A stretch of 64,000 nt of DNA from Leptoclinus maculatus (Eukaryota; Chordata; Actinopteri; Perciformes; Stichaeidae): positions 3,609,953-3,673,952 of the forward strand of contig JAVDOI010000016.1 in NCBI GenBank assembly GCA_032191485.1, read 5' to 3'. Positions 1 to 61,300 of the stretch are shown piece by piece. A program made the translations under genes and the position numbers. The notes below the pieces were generated by a model. That model made no database searches. It saw nothing but the letters and a program-made list of their open reading frames with translations, and was not told the DNA's origin. Numbering within the stretch: the stretch's first letter is position 1; every line of letters starts with the position of its first letter.

Positions 1-673
1 TTTCCAGTTGCTATAGAAAGTCGAAATTATGAGATACTTTAACACAACAGTCATAGAAGCAGCTATGACATGAATGGATTGTGAGTACATTGAAGACTTC
101 TTTAAAACGTGGCTTTACAACACATGAAATACAGATGATGTTTAACATGGATTGTACTGAGCAAACGCACCCTTGAATAGAATGTTAAGCAAGAAGCAGC
201 TCTGGAGTATAAAGAATGAAACAAATGTGGCTGAGATGGCGACCAATAAACAGCAACTGGAAACATCTTTTTTTGCTTAAAAAAAAAAAAAAAAATGTAA
301 TTCACAAAAAAAAAAAAAAATTACAAATAAATAATAATAATTCTAATAATTTAGTTTTTTTTTATTTTACTTTTTTTCCACCAGCAAAAAAAACAAAAAA
401 CTTTTGGTGCATCCATCTGTAACCATAACACTGACCAGATTTTTCCAGTTGCTATAGAAAGTCGAAATTATGAGATACTTTAACACAACAGTCATAGAAG
501 CAGCTATGACATATGAATGGATTGTGAGTACATTGAAGACTTCTTTAAAACGCGGCTTTACAACACATGAAATACAGATGATGTTTCACATGGATTGTAC
601 TGAGCAAACGCACCCTTGAAGCTCTGGAGTATAAAGAATGAAACCAATGTGGCTGAGGTGGCGACCAATAAAC
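1..673. repeat. Direct duplication of a ~230-bp AT-rich segment
   Basis: The segment at 1-251 is repeated at 442-673, an offset of 441 bp. Both copies run from TTTCCAGTTGCTATAGAAAG to GCGACCAATAAAC. The first copy contains about 20 extra bases near 175-200. The stretch between the copies is A/T-rich low-complexity DNA with homopolymer runs. The first copy may continue left of the window. No coding potential is seen; the short frames here are poly-K and poly-F artefacts. Confidence 0.85.
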
Positions 674-674
674 T

Positions 675-945
675 ATGGAAGCCCATTCCTGCCAGCAAAA
701 AAAAATAAAAAATAAGATCACCAAAAAAAATAATAATAATTAATTCACAAAAAATAAAAAATAAAATAAAATGATTTCACAAAAAAAAATTAATAATAAT
801 TAATTCACAAAAAAAAAAAAGATATATATATATATTTTTTTTTTTACTTTTTCTCTGTCAGCAGTTACTATTTTTTTTTGTGATCTTCTTTTTTTTTTTT
901 TTTTTTTTTGTGATCTTCTTTTTGCTGGTGGGAATGGGCTTCCAT
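675..945. mobile_element. Palindromic MITE-like element, copy 1
   Basis: The left end reads ATGGAAGCCCATTCCTGCC and the right end is its near-exact reverse complement (GGAATGGGCTTCCAT). A/T-rich arms with repeated AAGATCAC and GTGATCTT blocks lie inside, so the element folds back on itself. A second copy with the same ends lies at 58217-58387. No transposase is present, which fits a non-autonomous DNA transposon. Flanking target duplications are not clear for this copy. Confidence 0.75.
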
Positions 946-1258
946 ATAATACCATACTGGACAAATACTAAATCTACTCAAACGTAATACTTAGAATTAT
1001 GGATGTTGTATTGAACATGTTAAAGTGTGTCAGCATAATTAAGAAAATGCACTAAAATGTATTAAAAGTAAGTACTCATGCAGAAAAATGGCCCTTATAT
1101 AATATTATATACTGTATTATACAGCCAGATAGACCACGTGAATGTTAAGCCATCAAGATGATATCATCTAATCATTATTACATATGTACATCGTTTAAAG
1201 CTGTATTTGATGTTGTAGCTAGCTTGTTGAGTGGGAGCTAACTGCTTTAGCGCTATAA

Positions 1259-1410
1259 GCTGCTGGGTAGTGTAGTTCATAGTCATTTAATTCGAGGAAG
1301 AGGCTTTAAATTCTCAAGGAATACAAACCGGAAGTAGCGTTGTTGTTGCTGGCGAAACAAAAGTAGCTTGATGCTAACTGCAAACATACTAACTAACGCC
1401 GGCCGGCTTT
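1259..1410. promoter_or_regulatory. Possible housekeeping-type promoter patch
   Basis: GCTGGGTAGTGTAGTT (about 1262-1277) is, in reverse complement, close to the ZNF143/SBS promoter motif (AACTACA...CCCA). ACCGGAAGTAGCG (1327-1339) contains a good ETS/GABP core. GCCGGCCGGC (1398-1407) is a 10-bp palindrome in a locally CpG-enriched patch. This combination is typical of TATA-less vertebrate promoters. No adjacent first exon could be recognised, so the call rests on motifs only. Confidence 0.3.
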
Positions 1411-1694
1411 TGAAAACGCCTACGCCTACGCTTCTACAAATCGTTTTTAGCTACTGTTCCAATAAAATTCACTGAAAATATTGATAAAAATAATCGTGTA
1501 ATGTTTTCAGTTGATTTAATGGTGTTAAACTTCGTACCTTTCGAACTAAATATCGTTGTAATTAATAAAGTGTAACTATGTATCATATTTGATCAACTCT
1601 CCAAATGTTTAATGCAATTATTTAATTTGTAAAGTAACTAGTAAATAAAGCTTTTGAATAATTGCACTGGAGTAAAAAGTACAATATTTACCTC

Positions 1695-1873
1695 ACGCAC
1701 ACACACAATGAGTGTGTGTGTGTGTGTGTGGCCAATTAAACACAGATTACAGAGAGGTGTTACCAAGAGATGTATTTCATCTAGGATGGTTTAATATGAT
1801 CCTCATGATCTCTAACATCTTCTGATGTGGTTTTTGTGGATGAAGGCCAAAGAGAAACTTTAATCCGAGAGAT

Positions 1874-1969
<96 letters not shown>
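1695..1969. repeat. CA/GT inverted pair and long (TG)n array
   Basis: A short CA tract (1695-1707) is followed by a GT tract (1712-1730) that could pair with it. A nearly pure (TG)n array of about 46 units runs from 1877 to 1969. Reading frames across the array are poly-VC or poly-HT artefacts. Confidence 0.95.
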
Positions 1970-1970
<1 letters not shown>

Positions 1971-2527
1971 TGTGTATTTGACCTGTACATGGATTACGTT
2001 TTTTATCTGATAATACTAATCATAATCTAATCAAGTCATCATTAAGCTGTTTATTCTCTTATTTGGCAGCACTGAGGATGAGTTACACTTGGCATTCTTA
2101 CCAAAATAAATAAAATGTTAAAAGTTAAAATATGTCTCAGCTGTAAAATGTTGCCTCTCTGTGTATGTTTGAATCATGTATTGTTAATTCAAATAAAGCT
2201 TTTAAAATGTCTGTGCTACACTTCAACCTGACAGTGATTTGGGTTCTCTAGTGCGGCGAATCAGGTGGATATTTTTGGTATTTTTTCTGTCTAAAATCAG
2301 TATGTTCCTGTAGTAGCCTGAGTACTCCTCTGCTTAGCCAGACGCCTGTTCATTCAGGCTACGTGAGGCCTGACAAACAGCCACTGTGCAGTGATGTACT
2401 AAGGATTTACTTCTGAGGTAAGCCACGCTGCTTTAATTAACAGCCTTTGTGTTAAGGAAACACAAGTCACTTATACTTAAACACAAACACACACACAGAC
2501 ACTAAACAGCAAAGAGTACTTTTCTTT

Positions 2528-2533
2528 TTTATT
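2528..2533 (-). terminator. Candidate pld5 polyadenylation signal
   Basis: TTTATT on the plus strand is AATAAA on the minus strand, about 3.05 kb beyond the pld5 stop codon. Other AATAAA-like sites occur closer to the stop (for example near 3332), so the true 3' end is uncertain. Confidence 0.35.
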
Positions 2534-5500
2534 AAGAGTAAAAACATAGCGCTCATATAATTCAGTAGTGTGCATTAACAAGGGTATTCAATAAATATAC
2601 ATTCCTTCTGTATTTTTTAAAGGTATATACGCTTCCATTAATACCTCTAGAAAGGCTCATAGCTACTGTGCACACTTCATAAAGGCAGGGCATGCAAGCA
2701 GCAGTCATGCCGAAACAATTCAATAGAATAAAGGTAGGCGACATTGAAAAGTTTTACAGTGAGCATTTACATTGAATAGTGCTTCAGTCTGTTCAACGTT
2801 GAGCTACATCAAACCTGTCGACCCTTCTGACTTCAAGCAAACACAGAATCTTTCACTGTGACGATTGCTCAATTCTCTTCAATCTCACTGGACGGACGGA
2901 CAGACGGTAATTCAGAAACATTCCTTTTTGTTTTTGCTTGGATTTAATAATTAGCATGTAGCAGATTGTAAACCGTTGCTGATTAAAAGTGTAGTCCTGG
3001 TCCCTGCTAACTGGGAAACAGTAAACAAGTAATACACACAAAGACTTGGGTACAATCATAGACAATAACAGCAGCGTAAAGTACTGACTCCAGTACAGCT
3101 CACATTACAAGCAATACAGTGTGTCGACGTGGTGCTTTGCAAGAAAATATGTGGACGTCAATATTGAGAGTTCTACTCACTCTGAATGGAGAAGCTGTTC
3201 AAGAAATGAAGCAGATTATTGTGTTTGCTGCATATAAGTGTCATGTAAGAGTCATGAGATTTCTAGAGAGCAAGCAGCGTGGGAAAGTTGTTTTTTGTTT
3301 TATGCATATTCAAATGAATCACGGAGCTTGTTATTTTTATTACATAATTATTGATTTATATATTGACTATTCTGAGAACAATATGTGTTATCCTAGAAAG
3401 AACGATCTTCTGATCACCTCATACCAAGAAATATTAGCTATCAACATCATTTCAGTTCAAACTTAAGCAGGAAAATCACTTGCATTCCCAAGAATTGGCA
3501 TCCAAACAGCAGCTCCGAACAATGTATTTTAAAAATGCTTTTGTATAAGTGAGAAGAAATATTCTTTCTCAAGACATCCTCTAGATGGCAGCATTTATCC
3601 GTCATGACCAGATTACAATTGTCAAGCGGTGTGTTTTTGTTTCATTTTCACACTGGCATCAGTGAGTCCGCTGCATGCGTCCTGTCTGTACATATAGGGA
3701 ACATGTTATGATGCACGTGTGTGACCAAAACTGTGTCTGTGTGGTGGCTTTAACCTGTAGCAATAAAAGAGCGGGCACAAATACTGTATCCAGAATACTG
3801 GCGATATCCACCAAAAATGATGCGAAAAATAAACAATTATTTCTGGTTACAGCTAAACGTTCTATGCATTCGGACTTCAGTTTCCCCGCAGAATTAAAAC
3901 ATGCAATTGTTCTTCCTGCTAAGTGAATTCAGACGAAACCCTCATTACACCTGTGCTCCTCCTACATTAAAGCACTGACCATAACACCCTGCATATTGTC
4001 CATGGAGACATGGCATTGGAAGTTAAAAAAAATGTTCCTACGTTACAAACTCACAAGCATTGTTGCAGAAACGTTGCGCTCACAGAAAAGAGTGTGTAAA
4101 GGTGTTAAACTGACATGCAATCATTAAAAAAAAAATGCAAATGAAAGTCGCTACAAGCTTTCAGTCAAAAGTAAATGAGTTGTTCTATACTAACAATCAT
4201 GTATTTGTATCTCCACCTCCACACGGTAAAGGTACTATATGTTCAGTAACAGGCAGGACATTACAGGCAACAACGTCCTTGAGGTTAAACTGCAGCAACT
4301 GAAACTGTCAAGCTCTGTTCAAAATGCCTTGTATTGATTTGGCTGACAGCAGAGACCCTCTGGTCCCTATTTGTTCAATAAGTCACAAGAGTGCATTTAA
4401 AAGAATACTGTAGATATCGATTTAATTCGTCTCATTTTCCTTGGGTTTGTATATTAGAACTGGATTGATTTTCTATAAGGGCCGTACCAGATCAATAGCC
4501 CCTCTTCCTCCAGGGAAACATACTTGTAGTTTTTCCAATGGCGGCTACTGATTGAAAAACTCCACGCCATGGTACATTTGGTGTCATGTAATAAACACAA
4601 AATAAAAAACGTCATCTGTTATAATAAACACAACAGATGACGCAGAATAGGTGCGTCATCTGATTCAATTATGACCTCCATAAAACAGAACATCTTGATA
4701 TACACATGGCGCTGTGGGGAGATAAATGACGCATCGTGTCCTGGATTATGTAACCGCTGTCTGTGTCATGTTCAGTGCTTCTGGTATCGAGATTCAGACG
4801 TGGTGGACATGATTTAATCAATCCTTTTAGAGCCCCAGCTCCTCAACTGTGGGTCACCACTCAAAATGAGTTATGGGGGTTATATCCATTACAGGACCAA
4901 TGGTAATGCTTGTCAGTTTTTAGTGTGACAACAAAAAAAAACTAATTTATACACATAAGGTTGTCTTGTTCTTTAATGCCGTTTGACATTGGAATAAATT
5001 AACAGTTTATATAACTGATAGTTTTAGGTTGATTTGGTCTACATGAGGCCAAAGTATCCACAACCAATCGGAGTACAGTAAGTAGAGTAATTCTTCCAAT
5101 ACTTTGGAGTGCATCTTTAATGCTAAATGTAGCTAGTGTAGCTACACATCCTCACTGCTTTTCCATCTCTGCATAGACATCCAGGCATCTTTCCCCCTTT
5201 TAAAGGGTGATAAAAGATGACTGCCACACAACAGCTAAAGTGACATATCATAATTAGGCAATCGATCCTTTTCGTAAGAGATCTCAACAATGAGCAAAAA
5301 GTTATTAAATGAGTAGAATGGTTCTAAAGTTATTATTACAGTGTATTAATCAGTGTTTCTTTAATTCTTTAAAAATAAATCCATCAAAAGTGCGAGACTG
5401 CAGGTGAGTTTACTTTCCTTCCGGAGTTCCTCCGTGAACACGATCAAGTCCTTCAAACCACATATTACTTAACTCTTCAAAGTTTTAGTTTTCTTCAAAA

Positions 5501-5581
5501 TGGCAACAATAGAATGATACAGAGACCCAGTAGTGTGTTAAGTCCATTGTTACTGGAAGTTCTCATCATCATGCTTCATGG
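2534..5581 (-). other. pld5: Probable long 3' UTR of pld5
   Basis: This 3-kb stretch follows the pld5 stop codon on the minus strand and contains no supported exon. It holds a perfect 11-bp-stem hairpin (4610-4642), a CTCF-like sequence near 3578-3592 and a stretch near 4835-4905 with CTCAACTGTGGGTCACCACT, which looks like a decayed hAT-type repeat fragment. A 115-codon frame at 3119-3466 on the plus strand has no recognisable domain and is probably chance. UTR status is inferred from position only. Confidence 0.4.
4610..4642 (-). other. Perfect hairpin with a nearby third arm copy
   Basis: CGTCATCTGTT (4610-4620) and AACAGATGACG (4632-4642) are exact reverse complements separated by 11 nt. 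A further GCGTCATCTGATT lies near 4653-4665, so the left arm is partly duplicated. On the minus strand this falls inside the probable pld5 3' UTR. Confidence 0.8.
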
Positions 5582-56919
<51,338 letters not shown>

Positions 56920-59900
56920 GTGGATAGATGGATGGTCTCTTAGTCTCGGTAAAAGGAATCAATCAACTTGTTGATCTCCCGTTCATAGCTAAAGAAAACT
57001 TTAGCTATGAAAACTATGTATGAAAACTCCTTTTTGGGATGCAATTGCTGCAAGCGTTCAGCTCCAGTGTGTTGTCTTCTGCTAGGGTGTTGAGGATATG
57101 GTTAAAACAACGCTCCTCACCTCTTCGTTTTTGTATGACCAGAAGATGACAAGATCTGGGTTTGACGCATTATATTCCTTAAAATGCATCCCCACATAGC
57201 TTTCACTGTCATCATATCTCTGTCTTCACCACTATTGGCAAATGTCCACAGGCTGTAGGAAATCCTCCTCCAGTGTGGCTCCAGAAAGCAGGGCTTCACC
57301 TTCTCATGATAATGCAGAGATCTCTGCAGATCAATGCTGGACTGGGTTTAGTAGAGCACAGACCAGAGACGCCGACGACTCTGATCAGGACTTCCACTAA
57401 TCCAGGCATCCCCGGTGTGGGAGCGTATATGGGTGAGGAAGAGGAGGAGAGAGGAGAAGGGAGGGGTTCTGGAAACACAGAGGAAGAGGTGGATGGAGAG
57501 AGTTGTGGTGATGCAAATGCGGCGTCATAGAGGGAGGAAGGAAGGAAAGACCCCCGTGTAAAACAGACACCAGTGGAACCAGCAGCCCTGATGAAAGTCC
57601 ATGGACAAACCTTTTATCACTCCATAAACTCTTTCATTCTCACTATTTCTCTCATTCCAATTCCTCTCTTACCGCAACTTCTTCTTTCTTTCAGATAATT
57701 CTGATCAGATCTTGTCATCCCTCTCTATATGTTGCCAACTCTCTCTCTCTTTCACAGTCTTTTGCTGCCTGCATGTACGGTCTTGTTCTCTTTCTTTCCA
57801 CCACTCCCAACTGAAAATTGAGTTTTTATTTTTCTTATTCTGGTGTGTTGCGTTTCTCTTTTGACCCTGTTGACGGGGTGCTATCCCTGGATACACATAT
57901 GCACCTCTGACCACAGACACACACACACAAACAAACCTTGGCACATCACAACAGAGTGGTGCAGTGAGGCTGCAGTACCTCTCTACGCTAACCTTGGCTT
58001 GCCAGAAAAGCAACAGAGCTTAAAAACTTTAAGTGGCTTTAATGGAATTTTGGCAGAGCCATACATGCTTTACACACACAAGCGCACATACACACACACA
58101 ACATCTAAACTTTAAAATCGTTAGTGGCAAACAGCCAGCGCACCTTGACTCGAGCTTAAAATGGAAACCATTATAATTGCAAGATTTGACTCTCAGCTTC
58201 TGCTGTTGAGATACCTTTGGAAGCCCATTCCCGCCAGCAAAAAAAAAATGAGATCACTAAAAAAAAAAAAAAAAATAAGATCACAAAAAAAAATAGTAAC
58301 TTAAAACTTAAAAAAAGTGATCTTATTTTATTTTATTTTTTTTAGTGATCTTTTTTTTTTTTTTTGCTTGCGGGAATGGGCTTCCATAGATACCTAACAG
58401 CCAACGATAGAATATCAACCACACGTGGGAGGTTATATTTCTTATAGCTTTACTAATTTGTCTGTTCAATGGGACAAATAATCCATATTATGATTAATAT
58501 ACTGCCCTTTCTCATTTTTTTCAAGTGTCAGATAATTCTTTTGGTGGCTCAGTATTCCTTCTCAACAATGCCGAGTCATGCACATTCATGAGGAAGCTCA
58601 CAAACAATCACAGTCCTTCTACGAAGTCCCTCTCATCCAGTCCAATCACACGTCTCTCTGCTGGCTGAGTGCACTGTATTCATCAGTAGCCATCATAGAA
58701 AACGCTCGCTGAATACTGAGCAGTGAGGTTCATGAGAGAACTTAACTGAACACGAGCCAACACATAAACATTGAGCCGCGCTAAAAGGCTCTCAGATTTA
58801 AGACATAGAAATGCATCACATCCGCTGGCAGGCTGTAAACCTGTCTCTAAATTGATGAAAAGCTTTCATTTCACTAGATTGAAGCAGAACTAAATATTTC
58901 CACAAATGATCATTAACGGGCTCAACTAGCACTGAGACAATACAGTGCAGAAATACACTACATCACCACACTTTCAATGTTGAAGCTGCAACACTCCTGA
59001 GGCAGGACACAGGTTATGAAACCATAACTCAGGGCTTTTGAAGGTTAAGGTTAAGATAAAGGTTTCCTACCAACTTAAAAGTTTCTTTTTACAGGATGCC
59101 TCATTTCCTCTAAGAAACAGGTGAGGTTCTGGCACCCTACTCGTTTGGTCAGAGGCTGGCAGATATAACAGATTACTGTATCAAATCCAGGTAAGTGTGC
59201 TTTAAACAAATTCTTATCACATATTCTGATGACGACATAACACAAAGTTTAAACGCTTTTAGTATTTTATCAGTTATCTTACTAGGAAGCAACATGCACG
59301 TCTCTCAACTCATAAGAAAGTATACCTATATATCAATATACCTTCAGTACAAGTATTTACAGCTCATCTAACTACTACAGATGAAGCTGCTGAAGTGATA
59401 GAATGTATGTGCTTTTAAAACCATTTGCTTCTTCCATTTTCAGTAAATTCTCAGGTAAATGAGTGTCTTTTGACAACTGCTCTCCTGCTTTCCTGCCTGT
59501 AGATGAAATTAAAAGACATTAGATGTGACTACCGCACTGATTATGAAGTATCATTTTATTATTATTCCTCAAAATGTACTGCAAAACAGACAGATCACTG
59601 CCTATATATCCTGAAACAGATGTGCAGAGGGCTTTTTCCCCCCCAGCCTTTGAATTATTTGGAGTATTAATATGAATATCTTATAATGTAAGAGTAAAAA
59701 TGCAGATGGGCTTGTTTAATAATTGATGAGTCACAAAGCTATAAAAGTCAGAATTATTCATTGTTTTGCTGTTCACTGAATATAAACAATTTCACGTTTA
59801 TTTCACTGCTTGTTTCGAGCGCTTTCTGTCTTTTGACATTGCAACAGATTCTTCTTCTTCTCAGCTCAAACATAAACTGTCCCTGGTGTTTTTGCTATAC

Positions 59901-61200
59901 ATTTCCCTAAAGCACATCACTGTGATGATTGCACCACAGGCTTCAATGACCTTTTTTTTTACAGCGGCTTCCAAAGATTAGTCAGCCAAATATGCCTCAG
60001 CCAAAATCAATAACTCCCCTCAACCATCAACAGCTTTGAAGATCAGAGACGCCTAACCTCCATCGCTCCCTCCAGCTCTTGCAGCCTGTTGTGCGTGAGC
60101 GGTGCTTCATCTCTCGCAAAAAGCAAATGCAAAAGACTGTTTTATTCCACATTGAACACACCATTAAATCCTGTTGGTCCTGTGATAAATAATCCTGAAT
60201 AAGGAAAGGTTAATGGACCGTCCGTCCTGCAGAATGTGAGGATTCAATACTTTCAGGCCCTCTAGAGTAACAAAGTGCTGCAGAAGAAACCACCAAGTGT
60301 CTAAAGAGTAGTCAATCATATTTGGGCAAAATTAACCTTTTGAAAATGAGTCTGAAGTACATGTTTTTCTTGCAGTCATCACTCTCTTGTTCTCTGTTAA
60401 ATACTTCCTTTCTCCATCCTCCTCAGTCACTCTCTGCTATTTGCTCTCACTTTCACAGTCGCTCTACAAACACTCGTCTCACTACGATCTTATCCTCACA
60501 ATGTTCCTTCCTTCTTCAGGCTGTTGGTCGTTGCAGTGATGGTTAAAATAAGATAGTGATTAATGAGTACGGCAGCTCATTGCTTCCATGACTCTTTATC
60601 CTTCTGTCTCTGAATTTATTCAGTCCGATTCTCTCTCATATTGTTCCCCTCTCTTAGTGTCTAGAGCTGTGCTCTCTCATCCAGACTGAGCACCAAAGGA
60701 GTAAAAGGCTCAGACTGCACGGTCTCTACAGGAGAAACCCCAGCTAATGGGATTGATTCCTTTCATATCCTCTCAGTCAGCTAGGAGTGAGAATATGGGG
60801 GTTTATATAAACTACAGTTTTGATTTAATGTTTCAAAGTACATCCTTCTGTGGAATAGGCTTCACTGATATTGTTGATGCATCATATGACCTCTGCACTA
60901 ACAGTATGATGAAGCGCTTGACCTGAGACATTTAGAAATATGGAGGGGTGTGTGAAACCAATAATTATAATTATGCTTTATCATAAAATTGCGACTTGGA
61001 ATTTAAGGGGCTTCAACATGAGAGGAGACGTCTGTTGGTAACATTTTTGAAGACTCGTCCAATTATCGTTACCCTGAAATCAGTGTCCACACATACAATC
61101 ATTATAATTAGGTATTATTTTGAAAGAGTCTTCTTCTGTAATAAAAAGTTTCCAGGCTCTAGCTAATTAGGAAGAAAACATCTTAAAGCCTGGGTAGGGT
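56920..61200. other. Intergenic region between the divergent pld5 and microprotein genes
   Basis: About 4.3 kb. It contains one MITE (58217-58387) and otherwise AT-rich sequence. The pld5 promoter should lie near the left edge, but no TATA box or CpG patch is evident. Frames such as 57273-57530 (plus) and 57705-58013 (minus) show no recognisable domain. Confidence 0.6.
58217..58387. mobile_element. Palindromic MITE-like element, copy 2
   Basis: 171 bp. Ends TTGGAAGCCCATTCCCGCC and GCGGGAATGGGCTTCCAT are inverted repeats, and the A/T-rich arms carry AGATCACTAA and TTAGTGATCT. AGATACCT flanks it on both sides (58209-58216 and 58388-58395), an 8-bp target duplication. An 8-bp duplication points to the hAT or P superfamilies. 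It shares its ends with the element at 675-945. Confidence 0.85.
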
Positions 61201-61210
61201 TCTTGTTTAT

Positions 61211-61225
61211 CCAGTAGGGGGCAGT
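61211..61225 (+). promoter_or_regulatory. Consensus CTCF-type site at the microprotein gene 5' end
   Basis: CCAGTAGGGGGCAGT fits the CTCF core CCASYAGRKGGCRSY at every position. It sits 61 bp before the start codon at 61286, probably in the promoter or 5' UTR. Confidence 0.6.
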
Positions 61226-61285
61226 AAGGTCGATTTTCAACAAAGCCACAAGAAGAAGAAGAAGAGAGACTTCAACACTGAAGCT

Positions 61286-61300
61286 ATGGCAGATGACAAG
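61286..61300 (+). CDS. Microprotein exon 1 (MADDK)
   Basis: Fifteen coding bases, ATG to AAG, followed by GTCGGA as donor. The donor is weak; a second GT six bases on would insert V-G. MADDK joined to D matches the human start exactly, so the first donor is preferred. The upstream 5' UTR contains AGAAGAAGAAGAAG. Confidence 0.8.

Larger units (their letters stand above)
946..2527. other. Gene-free segment between the left repeats and the pld5 3' end
   Basis: No exon is supported here. The segment holds a promoter-like patch (1259-1410), two dinucleotide arrays (1695-1730 and 1877-1969) and otherwise unremarkable AT-rich DNA. It lies downstream of the probable polyadenylation site of the minus-strand pld5 gene. 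Confidence 0.5.

Noticed and set aside
3119..3466. 115-codon plus-strand frame
   Set aside because: No domain, no splice context, lies opposite the probable pld5 3' UTR.
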